Position numbers and translations under genes: made by a program. 64,000 nt of DNA from Sandaracinus amylolyticus (GTDB lineage: Bacteria > Myxococcota_A > Polyangia > Polyangiales > Sandaracinaceae), in NCBI RefSeq assembly GCF_021631985.1, contig NZ_CP070225.1, positions 2,852,001 to 2,916,000 on the forward strand, given 5' to 3'. How positions within the stretch are numbered: the stretch's first letter is position 1; every line of letters starts with the position of its first letter. Under the pieces are notes generated by a model, which ran no database searches, was not told where the DNA came from, and saw only the letters and a list, made by a program, of their open reading frames with translations. Of the stretch, positions 51,107 to 61,474 are shown one piece after another.

Positions 51107-52045
51107 TCAATGGCGCAGCGAACGAACGCCGGCCTTGTGGACCTTTCCAGGAAGGTCGCGGCCGACGACCGCCTTCGCGACCTGACCGGCGGTCCAGAGC
51201 TTCTCGAGATCGACGCCGGTCTTCACGCCCATCCCGTCGAGCATGAAGACGAGATCCTCGGTCGCGACGTTGCCCGCCGCGCCCGGGGCGTAGGGACATC
51301 CACCGAGGCCGCCGACCGACGCGTCGAAGGTGCGGATGCCGAGCTCGAGCCCGACCACGACGTTCGCGAGCGCGGTGCCGCGCGTGTCGTGCATGTGCAT
51401 CGCGAGCTGCGGGATCGAGAACTCGCTCATGAAGAGCCGGAGGATGTCGCGGGTCTGCTTGGGCGTGCCCACGCCGATCGTGTCGCCGAGCGAGATCTGG
51501 TAGCAGCCCATCTCGACGAGCTGACGCGCGATGCGCAGCCCGGCGCGCGGATCGATGTCGCCCTCGTAGGGGCAGCCCCAGAGCGTCGAGACGTAGCCGC
51601 GCACCCGCAGGCCCGCCTTCACCGCGGGCGAGATCACCTCGCCGAACGCCTCGAGCGTGCCCTCGACCGTGTTGTTCACGTTCTTGCGGTTGTGGGTCTC
51701 GCTCGCGCTGATGAAGACCGCGATCTCCGGGATCTTCGTGGTGAGCGCGCGCTCGAGGCCCTTCGCGTTCGGGCAGAGCGCGCTGAACGTCACGTCGGGC
51801 ACGCGCGGGAGCAGGCCCGCGACCTCGTCGGCGTCGGCGAGCTGCGGCACCCACTTCGGCGAGACGAAGCTCGTCGCCTCGATGCGCGTCAGCCCCGCCT
51901 GCGCGAGCGCCTCGATGAGGCGCAGCTTGCGCGTGGTCGGCACGGTGACCGCCTCGTTCTGCAGGCCGTCGCGCGGGGAGACTTCGTAGATCGAGACCGA
52001 GTCGGGGAGCGCGTCGAAGAGCATGGCGAGAGTCTCTGCCTCCAT
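51107..52045 (-). CDS. mvaB: Hydroxymethylglutaryl-CoA lyase
   Basis: Cleaves HMG-CoA to acetoacetate and acetyl-CoA, last step of leucine breakdown. Signature motifs: IYEVSPRDGLQNEAV (about residues 19-33), EATSFVSPKWVPQLADADEV, ISASETHNRKNVN, LGDTIGVGTPKQ, MHDTRGTALANVV and the C-terminal GGLGGCPYAPGAAGNVATED, with the catalytic Cys in GGCPYAPGA. ATG at 52045 is used (ATG at 52024, seven residues shorter, is possible). The length of about 312 is typical. It is flanked by unrelated lipoprotein genes on the same strand, 16 bases after the hydrolase. The enoyl-CoA hydratase at 31470 could be its pathway partner. Confidence 0.95.
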   Translation of the reverse strand: MEAETLAMLFDALPDSVSIYEVSPRDGLQNEAVTVPTTRKLRLIEALAQAGLTRIEATSFVSPKWVPQLADADEVAGLLPRVPDVTFSALCPNAKGLERALTTKIPEIAVFISASETHNRKNVNNTVEGTLEAFGEVISPAVKAGLRVRGYVSTLWGCPYEGDIDPRAGLRIARQLVEMGCYQISLGDTIGVGTPKQTRDILRLFMSEFSIPQLAMHMHDTRGTALANVVVGLELGIRTFDASVGGLGGCPYAPGAAGNVATEDLVFMLDGMGVKTGVDLEKLWTAGQVAKAVVGRDLPGKVHKAGVRSLRH

Positions 52046-52061
52046 TTCGATCGGGGGGCAC

Positions 52062-53966
52062 TTACGGAGCGTGAGCCAACCCGATCGCTTCGTAGGGATC
52101 CCTGATGCGCGCGAGGCCGGTGCGGTAGTGCGTGTCGAGGAAGTCGAGCCACGCGGCGACACCGACGTCGGAGTCCGCGACGTTGTCGTGGGTCGCGGGC
52201 TCGGCCTCGGCGACGACGTCGAACTGGAGGAGTCCTCCAGTTGCAGCGCCCTCCGCGAAGTTGCCCGCGATCGGCCCGGGCACGACCTCGAAGCCCGGCT
52301 CGTCGCGCAGCAGCGGCTCGACGACGGGCACACCGATCGCGCGCGCCAGCGCGTAGCTCGCGACGTTGGGCACGATCTCGTCGTCGAGCACCACGCCGAC
52401 GAGGACGCTCGGCGTCCCCGTCTCTGCGCCGGGCAGTCGGTCGCGGAGCAGGTGCGGCCCGTAGCTCGCGGGATCGCCGCGATCGAGCACGGTCTGGAGG
52501 ATCGGGAAGAAGCGCCGCACGTCGCCGCGCGTCGCGCCCCGCGGGCGGAGCAGATCGATCAGCGACGAGAACTGCGCTCCGTCGCTGATGATCGTCGAGA
52601 CGCGCCCGCCCGGCACCACGAGCACGCCCGCGCCGTAGTCGCTCGAGAGCGCGAGGAGCTCGGGGCCCATGAGGCCGCCGAGCGACACGCCGAGGTACAC
52701 GATGCGCGAGACGTCGAGCTCGGGCGCGCCGTCGTCGTCGAGATCGGGATCGCCCATCACGAGGCGCGTGAGCTGGAGCTTGTCCCACGCGCTCTGCCGG
52801 AAGTGATCGCGCAGCCGCGCGGCCTCGAGCGCGCGCTGGCCGAGATCGCCGACCGCGAAGAACGCGAGGAGCGTCTGGATGTCGCTGCGATCGACGCCCG
52901 CGGTCGTCGGGTGATCGCCATGCTGGAGCGCGTCGATCGCGATGGTCGCGTACCCGAGCGGCGCGGCGAAGCGCGCGAGGCGCTCGGCCTGCGAGCGCGA
53001 GCCGGTGAGGCCGTGGCCGAAGACGAGCACCGGGAACGGCCCCTCGCCCTCGCGCGGGAGCCAGATCGTGATCGGCACCGTGTAGGTCGTGATCGGGCTC
53101 GCGGGCGCGCCGCGCGCGCGGCGCATCACGCCGTCCTCTTCGTCGCGGTAGTCGTTCGCCTCGAACGACGTCTCGCAGCGCACCCACGAGGCCTCTTCGA
53201 TGCACGCCGGATCGCTCGCGTAGGCGTAGTCGTGGGTCGCGACGTCGGCGGCGACCGCGACCGAGTCCTCCTCGATCGACTGCGTCGGGAACGCGGTGAT
53301 CGCGATCAGATCGTCGGCGCTCGTGATCACACCGAGCGACGTCAGCGCGTCGATCGCAGCGCGCGTGTCGTCGTCGGGCGACGTGATCAGCGCGCGCATG
53401 TCGGCCGAGGGCTCGAGGCAGCCGCGCGCGGCATCGGTGAGCGCGCGCGTGACGAACGCCGCGGCGCGAGCGCGTGGCGGCAGCGGGGTCATCGGCGCGA
53501 GCAACAGCGTCGAGCCCTCGTCGGTCGTGGTGACGATCACCGGGACGATCCGCGCGGGCCCCGGCTCGATCACGACGAATCCGAGGCCGCCGCTCGGGAT
53601 CGCGTCGGCGTCGAAGTGGCGACCGAACTGGAAGAACGCCTCGGCGTTCACGCCGAAGCCGTCGACCTCCGCGAGATCGATGGTGAGCGTGGGCAGATAC
53701 CCGCCGAGGCGCGCGGCGAGATCGGGATAGCTCTCGGGGTCGAAGCGGACTGCGCGGCCGGTCTCGGTCGTCGCGTCGTCGACGAGCAGCGCGGGCTCGG
53801 GCCATCGCGTGATGCTCGTGCCGTCGCGCTCGTAGAGCAGCTCGGTGCACGCTGGGCCCGCGTCGACGAGCGCATCGCCGAGGCCCGCGTCCGTGATCGT
53901 CGTCTCGCCCGCATCGCACGCCGCGCACACGAGCGCGACGAGCGCCACCCGCGCCAACCCTCGCAT
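52062..53966 (-). CDS. Large alpha/beta-hydrolase lipoprotein
   Basis: A 634-residue secreted esterase/lipase-like protein. The ATG at 53966 gives MRGLARVALV and the lipobox VCAAC (Cys about 17). An N-terminal beta-rich domain (about 30-330) recalls the bacterial lipase N-terminal domain. The hydrolase core then shows VLVFGHGLTGSRSQAERLA (oxyanion loop), the nucleophile elbow YLGVSLGGLMGPELL (Gly-Val-Ser-Leu-Gly, Ser about 438), and LDDEIVPN followed near the end by a late His for the triad. Helical cap segments fill the middle. The first gene of the envelope-hydrolase part of a leftward operon; 5 bases separate it from the next lipoprotein upstream. Substrate unknown. Confidence 0.85.
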   Translation of the reverse strand: MRGLARVALVALVCAACDAGETTITDAGLGDALVDAGPACTELLYERDGTSITRWPEPALLVDDATTETGRAVRFDPESYPDLAARLGGYLPTLTIDLAEVDGFGVNAEAFFQFGRHFDADAIPSGGLGFVVIEPGPARIVPVIVTTTDEGSTLLLAPMTPLPPRARAAAFVTRALTDAARGCLEPSADMRALITSPDDDTRAAIDALTSLGVITSADDLIAITAFPTQSIEEDSVAVAADVATHDYAYASDPACIEEASWVRCETSFEANDYRDEEDGVMRRARGAPASPITTYTVPITIWLPREGEGPFPVLVFGHGLTGSRSQAERLARFAAPLGYATIAIDALQHGDHPTTAGVDRSDIQTLLAFFAVGDLGQRALEAARLRDHFRQSAWDKLQLTRLVMGDPDLDDDGAPELDVSRIVYLGVSLGGLMGPELLALSSDYGAGVLVVPGGRVSTIISDGAQFSSLIDLLRPRGATRGDVRRFFPILQTVLDRGDPASYGPHLLRDRLPGAETGTPSVLVGVVLDDEIVPNVASYALARAIGVPVVEPLLRDEPGFEVVPGPIAGNFAEGAATGGLLQFDVVAEAEPATHDNVADSDVGVAAWLDFLDTHYRTGLARIRDPYEAIGLAHAP

Positions 53967-53971
53967 GCGGA

Positions 53972-55135
53972 TCAGCGTACGTCGGTGCGCGTGATCGAAT
54001 CGACCTCGCACTGGTAACGACGGAGCGCGACCTCACGGCCCGACGGCGCGGCGACGAGGATCGCGTCGCCGGTCCACACCGCGCGCGATCCCTCGGGCGC
54101 GACCGACGCCGGCAAGAGCCCCTCGATGCGCGACATCGCCTCGACGAGCGGCACGCGGATCGCGCCGAGCTCGATGGTCGGACGGCCCGACGCGCACACC
54201 ACGCGCGGCGTCGCGGCGCGCGCGGCGCCGAGCAGATCTCCGCGCGGCCCGACCTCCTGGGCGGCGATGCCATCGTCGCAGCGCCCGATCGCGATGGCGC
54301 CGCTCGCACCCGGCGCGATGCCGATCGGCACGCACCCCTCGACCACGTCGGGCGCCGACGCGAGCGCGCCGCCGCCGCCGCGATCGATCGCGTAGAGCGT
54401 CGTCGTGGGCGCGCCCTGCTCGGTCACGTGGCACGCGCCGTAGAAGAACGCACTGCCGCGCGCGATCCCGCCGACCACCAACGGATCGCAGGGCTCACGC
54501 ACCTCGTTCACGATCGCGTCGCGCCCCTCTCCGTCGCCGATCGACGCGAGCGCGAAGCGCGCGCACTCGCCCGCGCTCGCCTGGCAGGGCCCCGGCGGTG
54601 CGCGCAGCACGATCATCGCGGAGCCGTCGTCACGACCCCACGCCGCGACACGACCGCGCGTGCTGCGATCGTAGGCGCCCGCGACCGACGCACCGAGATC
54701 GCGCACCGGCGCGAACCCGTCCACGCCCGCGCTCGCGATGGTCGCGATCGCGCGGACCGTCGGACCGCTGCGCGCGATCCATGCGACCGCGACGCGATGA
54801 CCCGCGGCGGCGATCGCGAGCTCTTCGACCGAGCCCGGATCGTCTCCGCCGCCGACGAACGCGATCTCGGACACGACGACCTCGTGGCCGCGCACGCCGC
54901 CGTTCGGATCGAGCGCGATCGCGCGCACCCCGCCTCCGTCGTTCGGCGTCGCGCCCCACGCGAGCGCGGCTCCGTCGGGGAGCGCGACGAGATCGAACGA
55001 CGCGCGCGACGAGATCGGACGCGCCGCGACGACCGGAGGTGGCGGAGGCGGCGCGGGGGCAGGCGGCGGAGGCTCCGGCGCGGCGCTCTCTCCACCGCAC
55101 GCGACGAGCAAGCACGAGAGCACGAGCCAGCGCAT
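53972..55135 (-). CDS. Hypothetical lipoprotein with beta-propeller-like repeats
   Basis: A 387-residue lipoprotein; ATG at 55135 gives MRWLVLSCLLVACGGESAAP, lipobox LVAC, then a Pro-rich linker. Mature part: runs of short strands with Ala/Gly/Asp turns (DLVALPDGAALAWGATPNDG, VAVAWIARSGPTVRAIATIA, VAAWGRDDGSAMIVLRAPPG) of about 45 residues each, consistent with a six- to seven-bladed propeller but with no diagnostic sequence. Cysteines at several turns could pair. It lies five bases upstream of the hydrolase gene and 17 bases after the TPR lipoprotein gene, so these three envelope lipoproteins are probably made together. Confidence 0.78.
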   Translation of the reverse strand: MRWLVLSCLLVACGGESAAPEPPPPAPAPPPPPPVVAARPISSRASFDLVALPDGAALAWGATPNDGGGVRAIALDPNGGVRGHEVVVSEIAFVGGGDDPGSVEELAIAAAGHRVAVAWIARSGPTVRAIATIASAGVDGFAPVRDLGASVAGAYDRSTRGRVAAWGRDDGSAMIVLRAPPGPCQASAGECARFALASIGDGEGRDAIVNEVREPCDPLVVGGIARGSAFFYGACHVTEQGAPTTTLYAIDRGGGGALASAPDVVEGCVPIGIAPGASGAIAIGRCDDGIAAQEVGPRGDLLGAARAATPRVVCASGRPTIELGAIRVPLVEAMSRIEGLLPASVAPEGSRAVWTGDAILVAAPSGREVALRRYQCEVDSITRTDVR

Positions 55136-55152
55136 CGCGCCCAGGGTACTCG

Positions 55153-56031
55153 TCACCTCGGCTCGCGCGCGAGCAACGCGCGATACTCCGCGAGGCGAGC
55201 CCGGTACGATTCCGCGCCTCCCGACGCGAGCACCGCACGCTCGAACGACACGAGCGCCTCGTCGCGACGCCCGAGCTCGTGCAGCAGGATCGCGCGACCG
55301 ACCAGCACGGGCGCGACGTCCGGCGTGCGCTCGAGCAGCGCGTCGTACGCGGCGAGCGCCTCGTCGTAGCGACGCTCGTTGATCAGCGCCGCCGCGAGCC
55401 CGAGGCGCAGCCCGGCGTGCTCCGGGAACCGCTCCACGCCGGTCTCGAACTGCTGCAGCGCGCCCGTGTGATCCTCGGCGTGCCAGCGCGCCATCGCGAG
55501 CGCGTTCCAGGTCTCCGCGTGATCGGGCGCGAGCTCGAGCGCGCGCTCCAGCGCGGGGATCGCGTCGCTCGATCGCCCCCATCGCAAGAGCCGCGTCCCG
55601 AGCACGCGCCACGGGCGCGCGGCGTCGGGCTGGACCCGGCACGCCATGCGATAGGCCTCGAGCGCCTCGTCGTAGTTGCGCTGCAGCTCCCAGGTGTTGC
55701 CCACGAGAATGCGCGGCGTCGCGCTGCTCGGACGCAGCGCGGCGACATGCGTGAACGCATCGCGCGCGCGCTCGAAGCGCTCGGCGGCCATCTCCGCGCG
55801 CCCCAGCGCCATCCACGTCGCGGGCTCCTCGGGATGCGCCTCCGCCGCGCGCCGGAAGTGCCGCGCCGCGACCTCGAACTCGCCGCGCCGCATCGCGCTG
55901 CGACCGTCGTGCATCGGCCCGCTCGCGCACGCGGCGAGCAGCACGATCGCGAGCACCACGATCGCTTGACGGTGGCGACGACCCTCGCGACCATCCGCGC
56001 GATGGACGGCGTGCAGCAGCGTTCCGAGCAC
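55153..56031 (-). CDS. TPR lipoprotein
   Basis: A roughly 292-residue lipoprotein with about six TPRs. Lipobox LLAAC (in VVLAIVLLAACASG); after it MHDGRSAMRRGEFEVAARHF begins the first repeat, then RAAEAHPEEPATWMALGRAE, YDEALEAYRMACRVQPDAAR, RALELAPDHAETWNALAMAR and further units of 34-residue spacing. The start is uncertain: GTG at 56031 gives a 20-residue basic leader before the hydrophobic core, while an upstream ATG at 56088 would overlap the divergent GTG at 56079. It opens the leftward five-gene run and may serve as a scaffold for its partners. Confidence 0.8.
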   Translation of the reverse strand: MLGTLLHAVHRADGREGRRHRQAIVVLAIVLLAACASGPMHDGRSAMRRGEFEVAARHFRRAAEAHPEEPATWMALGRAEMAAERFERARDAFTHVAALRPSSATPRILVGNTWELQRNYDEALEAYRMACRVQPDAARPWRVLGTRLLRWGRSSDAIPALERALELAPDHAETWNALAMARWHAEDHTGALQQFETGVERFPEHAGLRLGLAAALINERRYDEALAAYDALLERTPDVAPVLVGRAILLHELGRRDEALVSFERAVLASGGAESYRARLAEYRALLAREPR

Positions 56032-56078
56032 GGCGCGGCGCAGTCTCGCACGCGGCGCTCCTCGATGCGCGTGCTCGC

Positions 56079-58067
56079 GTGATCGCACGGCCCTCGACGC
56101 TGGTCGCGCTCGCCGGGCTCGTCGTGCTCGTCCTCTGCACCGGGGCGTCCCCCGGCCTCTACGACGCGGGCGGCATCGTCGCGGGCGCGACCGCGCTCGC
56201 GGCCACCCATCCCCCCGGTCAGCCGCTGCACGCGATCGTCGCGCACGCCGCGACGTACCTGCCCTTCGGCCCGCTCACGTTCCGCATCGCGCTCGCGAGC
56301 GCGATCACCGAGGTGCTCGCGGCGTGGTTCGTAGGCCGCATCGCGTTCGCGATCGCCCACGACTCGCCCGACGACGAGCCGCGCGCCGAGCTCGCCGCCA
56401 CCGTCGCGACCTGCGCGGCGCTGCTCGCGCCGCCACTCTTGCGCCAGGCCACGCGCGCCGAGGTCTACGGCCTCGCGGCCGCGCTCTCGCTCGCATCGAT
56501 CCACGCGCTCGTGCGCTGGTGGAAGCACGACCCGCACGCCCTCTCGCGCGCCGCGCTCTTCGCCGGGCTCGCGGCGGCGGTCCACCCACCTCACGCGTTC
56601 GCGGCCGTGCTCACCGGCGCGGCCCTGCTCCCCGCGATGCTCCGCGCGCGCCGCGTCCGACCCCGCGCGATCGCCCACGCTGCGCTCGCGTTCGTGCTCG
56701 GCGCGACCCCCTACGTCCTGCTCCCGCTGCGCGACGCCGCCGGCGCACCGCAGTGGGGTGACGCGTCGACGTGGTCCGATTTCGTCCGCTACGCGACCGG
56801 CGCCGCGTACCACCGCAACCTCGGCGCCGGCTCGATCGGCACCGCGGAGCTCGCGCTCGGCGTTCTCGCGTACGTCGCGACGATCCTCGGACCTGCGCTG
56901 CTCCTCCTCGCGATCGGGCTCGTCGTCACCCGCCGCGCCCAGGGTCCGACGCGCGCGCCGCTCCTCGTCGCGCTCGTGCTCACACTCGTCCCCGGCCTGC
57001 TCCAGCCCCTCGACGCGCGCATCCCCGATCACCTCGCGTACCTCGCGCCGTTCACCGGGCTCGCCCTCGCGCTCACCGCCGCAGCGCTCGCCAGCGCACC
57101 GCTGCCGCGCACCGCACGCGCCGGCGCGCTCGCCGTCGTCGCGCTCTCGCCGACCACGATCCTCGACGCGCCCGCGTCCGCCTGCATCGACGCACCGATC
57201 CTCGAGACGCTCGCGTTCGAGCTCACCGACGCGCCTCCGCCGCGCGCCCTCGCGCTCGTGCAGAGCGATCTCGCGACGATGTCGTGGCGCGCCGCGCGCG
57301 CGACCGAGCTCGCCCGCCCCGACGTCGCCGTGCTCCCGCTGGGCACCATCCACGAGCCCTGGCAGTGGCGCCCGCTCGCGACGCATCCGTGCTTCACCAC
57401 GCCTCCCGTCGCGCACGATCTCCCCACCTCCCTCGCGCGCGGCCGCGGGTGCACCACGGTGCTCAGCGAGAAGCGTGATCCCGCCCTCCGCGCCATCGCG
57501 CTGCTGGGCTCTTATCTCTCCGAAGACGCGCCGATCAGCCGCCCCTTCACCGAGCGTCTCGATGCGGCCCTCGCGCGCGAGCTCGCGATCTCCCCACCCG
57601 GCCTCCACGACGAGCTCGCCGCCCAAGCGCGCAACCAGCTGCTCAACCGCGCCCAGCGCCTCGTCGAGTCCGGTCGCAGCGACGCCGGCCTCCACCTCGC
57701 TGGCGCCACCCTGCCCTTCGTCGCCGCATCCCTCCGCGCCCCGCTCGAGCGCGCGCAGGGCACCCGTCCGCTCCGGCCGCCCGTTCCCGTCGCGATCGAT
57801 CCCGACGCGCTCTTCGACGCCTCGCGCGAGGACGCGATCCGCGTCGCCGCCGAGCTCCTCTTCCGCACCGGCGATCCGGTCGCCGCCGAAGCGCTCCTCC
57901 TCGACCAGCTCGACCGCGGCGATCCCCGCGCGCTCCTCCAGATCGGCCACCACGCCGCCGCCGCCGGCGATCGCGCGACCGCCCAGCGGGCGCTCGACAC
58001 GTTCCTCGCCACCGCGCCCGCGCTCGCCCCCGAGGCCTCCTCGCTCGAGCAGGCCCTCGCGCCGTGA
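56079..58067 (+). CDS. DUF2723-family membrane protein
   Basis: A 662-residue polytopic protein; GTG at 56079 lies 47 bases from the divergent lipoprotein start. The N-terminal half has about ten membrane helices and the DUF2723 signature: DAGGIVAGATALAATHPPGQ in the first loop (Asp and HPPG), FVLGATPYVLLPLRDAAGAP and RIPDHLAYLAPFTGLALALT. The second half is soluble with a CFTTPPVAH segment and TPR-like helices near the end (RATAQRALDTFLATAPALAP). DUF2723 is related to GT-C glycosyltransferases and is found in O-glycosylation loci, so a transferase role is likely though the sugar is unknown. The PilR-like gene starts 29 bases downstream on the same strand. Confidence 0.85.
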   Translation: MIARPSTLVALAGLVVLVLCTGASPGLYDAGGIVAGATALAATHPPGQPLHAIVAHAATYLPFGPLTFRIALASAITEVLAAWFVGRIAFAIAHDSPDDEPRAELAATVATCAALLAPPLLRQATRAEVYGLAAALSLASIHALVRWWKHDPHALSRAALFAGLAAAVHPPHAFAAVLTGAALLPAMLRARRVRPRAIAHAALAFVLGATPYVLLPLRDAAGAPQWGDASTWSDFVRYATGAAYHRNLGAGSIGTAELALGVLAYVATILGPALLLLAIGLVVTRRAQGPTRAPLLVALVLTLVPGLLQPLDARIPDHLAYLAPFTGLALALTAAALASAPLPRTARAGALAVVALSPTTILDAPASACIDAPILETLAFELTDAPPPRALALVQSDLATMSWRAARATELARPDVAVLPLGTIHEPWQWRPLATHPCFTTPPVAHDLPTSLARGRGCTTVLSEKRDPALRAIALLGSYLSEDAPISRPFTERLDAALARELAISPPGLHDELAAQARNQLLNRAQRLVESGRSDAGLHLAGATLPFVAASLRAPLERAQGTRPLRPPVPVAIDPDALFDASREDAIRVAAELLFRTGDPVAAEALLLDQLDRGDPRALLQIGHHAAAAGDRATAQRALDTFLATAPALAPEASSLEQALAP

Positions 58068-58096
58068 CTCGGCCCTCGCGTGATAACGTGCGCGCG

Positions 58097-59494
<1,398 letters not shown>

Positions 59495-59580
59495 CCAAAA
59501 ACGTCAGTCCGTCCCTCGTCGAGGTGACGTAGTTCGACACTCACTCGAATCCTGCACCCCGTGATAAGCTCCCACCCCGG

Positions 59581-59596
59581 TGGAGCGAGCATTGCT
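59581..59596 (+). promoter_or_regulatory. Sigma-54 promoter of the first pilin genes
   Basis: TGGAGC-GAGCA-TTGCT, with the -24 GG and -12 GC ten bases apart, matching TGGCAC-N5-TTGCW at all key positions. Transcription would begin near 59606, 18 bases before the ATG at 59624, with GGGAGG in the leader. Confidence 0.75.
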
Positions 59597-59623
59597 GCAA
59601 GCCGCTCCCGGGAGGTCCCCGCC

Positions 59624-60154
59624 ATGCCGCGAGAGAGGTCGAAGCGCCGCGCGGGCTTCACGTTGATGGAGCTGATGATCGTCGTGACGATCGTCGGTGT
59701 CCTGGCGGCGATCGCGATCCCGGCGTTCGGCGGCTATCTGCAGCGCGCGCGCACCGCCGAGGCTTATCAAATCCTCGGGGAAATCCGGCAGCGCCAGGAG
59801 TCCTACCGCGTCGAGTTCGGGCAGTACGCGAACGTCCCGACGTGGAATCCGGCGACCTACGGCAGCTCGAGCACCGCGAACGTCTGGAACAACGCCGCGA
59901 CGGGCTGGGCGCAGCTCGGCGTCTCGCCCGACGGCCCGGTGCGATTCCGCTATCGAGTGCGCGCCGGCTCGCCCTCCGACGACTCCGGCGTACCCGGCGT
60001 CGGCGTGAATTCGTTCTGGTTCATCGCGCAGGCCGAGGGCGATCTCGACTCCGATGGCCAGACCGTCGGCTTCGAGACCTACAACGGGTGGAACCGCGTG
60101 TTCGTCTCGCGCGGCGTCGACAGCAGCACGCCCCTCGCGCAGGGCTGGGAATGA
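59624..60154 (+). CDS. Type IV pilin-like protein (first of two paralogs)
   Basis: A 176-residue pilin. After the short basic leader RSKRRAG, processing before FTLMELMIVVTIVGVLAAIA (Phe1, Glu5) fits prepilin peptidase. Helix alpha1 continues with PAFGGYLQRARTAEAYQILG, then EIRQRQESYRVEFGQY. The globular part includes [37 protein letters not shown] and FIAQAEGDLDSDGQTVGFET. Two paralogous pilins share the W-N-P-A-T-Y and G-W[15 protein letters not shown] segments. ATG at 59624 with GGGAGG 8 bases upstream. The next pilin begins inside its stop codon (ATGA). Probably a major or minor pilin under the PilR-like activator. Confidence 0.92.
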   Translation: MPRERSKRRAGFTLMELMIVVTIVGVLAAIAIPAFGGYLQRARTAEAYQILGEIRQRQESYRVEFGQYANVPTWNPATYGSSSTANVWNNAATGWAQLGVSPDGPVRFRYRVRAGSPSDDSGVPGVGVNSFWFIAQAEGDLDSDGQTVGFETYNGWNRVFVSRGVDSSTPLAQGWE

Positions 60155-60705
60155 GGGCTCGTCGCGCGGGCTACTCGCTCGTCGAGCTGCTCGTCGTCTG
60201 TGCGATCGTCGGCATCCTCGCGGCGGTCGCGGTGCCGGCGTTCCGCAGCCAGATGATGCGGTCGCGCACCACCGAAGCGGTCGAGGTGCTCGGCGCGATC
60301 CGTCAGGCCGAGGAGTCGTATTACGGCGTGTTCAGCCGCTATTGCGGCCCGCTCGGCTGGAACCCCGCGACGTACGCCGCCGCCGATCACACGCAGCCCT
60401 TCAACGTGGCCGCGACGGGCTGGGACCAGCTCGGCGTCGATCCCGACGGCCCGGTGCGCTTCCGCTACCAGGTGAACGCAGGCGCGCCGGGCACGCGCCC
60501 GGGCGCGAACGGACAGCCGGTGAGCGGCGCGGGCGCGGGCGGGATCCCGGGCTTCAACGGCAGCGACCACTGGTACGTCAGCCACGCGCAGGCCGATCTC
60601 GATGGCGACGGCGCGACCGTGGTGCTCGAGGGCTACTCGATCAGCTCGCGCATCTACGTCTCGCAGGGAGTCGGCGGCAGCTACCTCGCGTCCGGCTGGG
60701 AGTGA
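60151..60705 (+). CDS. Type IV pilin-like protein (second paralog)
   Basis: A 184-residue pilin. Short leader MRARRAG, then [20 protein letters not shown] with Glu5 intact and an unusual Tyr1. The alpha1 tail [20 protein letters not shown] leads into [20 protein letters not shown], with [20 protein letters not shown] close to the first paralog. A Gly/Ala-rich insert (about 118-138: [20 protein letters not shown]) and [20 protein letters not shown] follow. The ATG overlaps the preceding stop by four bases, so both are co-translated. Sequence similarity to its neighbour suggests a duplication followed by divergence. Minor-pilin roles (priming, adhesion) are possible. Confidence 0.9.
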   Translation: MRARRAGYSLVELLVVCAIVGILAAVAVPAFRSQMMRSRTTEAVEVLGAIRQAEESYYGVFSRYCGPLGWNPATYAAADHTQPFNVAATGWDQLGVDPDGPVRFRYQVNAGAPGTRPGANGQPVSGAGAGGIPGFNGSDHWYVSHAQADLDGDGATVVLEGYSISSRIYVSQGVGGSYLASGWE

Positions 60706-60726
60706 CACTGCACGTTTCTGGCAGCT

Positions 60727-60742
60727 CGGCACGAGCATTGCT
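60727..60742 (+). promoter_or_regulatory. Sigma-54 promoter of the third pilin gene
   Basis: CGGCAC-GAGCA-TTGCT, again with GG and GC ten bases apart and the same GAGCATTGCT core as the promoter at 59581. The predicted start near 60753 is 44 bases before the ATG at 60797, with GGAAGGA before it. Confidence 0.7.
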
Positions 60743-60796
60743 GAAGATGTCGAACGTGGGTGGCGCAGGAGCCGCCTGGGGAGTGGAAGGACGAGA

Positions 60797-61384
60797 ATGC
60801 GCAACCTCATGAAGATCGCGAACAAGCGGAAGGCCGGCTTCACCCTCATCGAGCTCATGATCGTCGTGGCGATCATCGGCATCCTGGCCGCGATCGCGAT
60901 CCCGGCGTTCATCGGCTACATCCGGCGCTCGAAGACCTCGGAGGCCGGCGGCAACCTCCGGAACATGTTCCAGGGCGCGGCGAGCTATTACTCGCGCGAG
61001 CAGTGGGGCACGCGCGCGGTGCAGGTCACCGCGGGCACCGGCATCGCGTCGTCGTCGTGCATCGTCGGCAGCGCCGAGACCGCGAACGCGCCGAACGCCG
61101 GCAAGTCGGTGCTCGACTGGCAGACCGAGGACGATGAGTTCCGCGACATCGGCTTCCAGATCGCCGACCCGATCTACTACCAGTACGGCATCACCTCGGC
61201 CGTCCCCGCTGGCGGCACGACCGCGTGCGGCCGCAACGCGAGCCTGCCGCAGTACACGTTCTACGCGCAGGGCAACCTCGACGGCGATACCGCGACGAGC
61301 CTCTTCGAGCTCGCGGCGGGCTCGAACAGCGACAACAACCTGATGCGCGCCCCGGGCCTCTACATCGTCAACGAAGTGGAGTGA
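60797..61384 (+). CDS. Type IV pilin (PilA-type major pilin candidate)
   Basis: A 195-residue pilin with the cleanest N-terminus of the three: leader [14 protein letters not shown], then [20 protein letters not shown] with Phe1 and Glu5. Alpha1 continues [20 protein letters not shown]. The globular part has [60 protein letters not shown] and [20 protein letters not shown] with two well separated cysteines (Cys in SCIVG and in ACGRN) for the usual disulphide. The N-terminus [17 protein letters not shown] resembles myxobacterial PilA. It has its own sigma-54 promoter and a hairpin after its stop, so it is a separate unit, likely the main pilus subunit. No assembly genes are in the window. Confidence 0.94.
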   Translation: MRNLMKIANKRKAGFTLIELMIVVAIIGILAAIAIPAFIGYIRRSKTSEAGGNLRNMFQGAASYYSREQWGTRAVQVTAGTGIASSSCIVGSAETANAPNAGKSVLDWQTEDDEFRDIGFQIADPIYYQYGITSAVPAGGTTACGRNASLPQYTFYAQGNLDGDTATSLFELAAGSNSDNNLMRAPGLYIVNEVE

Positions 61385-61420
61385 CGAGCACGCGGCTCGC
61401 GTGATGCGAGTCGAGCTAGG

Positions 61421-61451
61421 ATGCCCTCCCACGCAGTGCGTGGGAGGGCAT
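61421..61451 (+). terminator. Perfect 14-bp hairpin after pilA
   Basis: ATGCCCTCCCACGC-AGT-GCGTGGGAGGGCAT, 36 bases past the pilA stop, followed by TTCGCGCTTCT. It is the natural end of the pilA transcript. It also contains the ATG that the longest frame of the next gene would use. Confidence 0.65.
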
Positions 61452-61474
61452 TCGCGCTTCTGGAGCACGCACGC

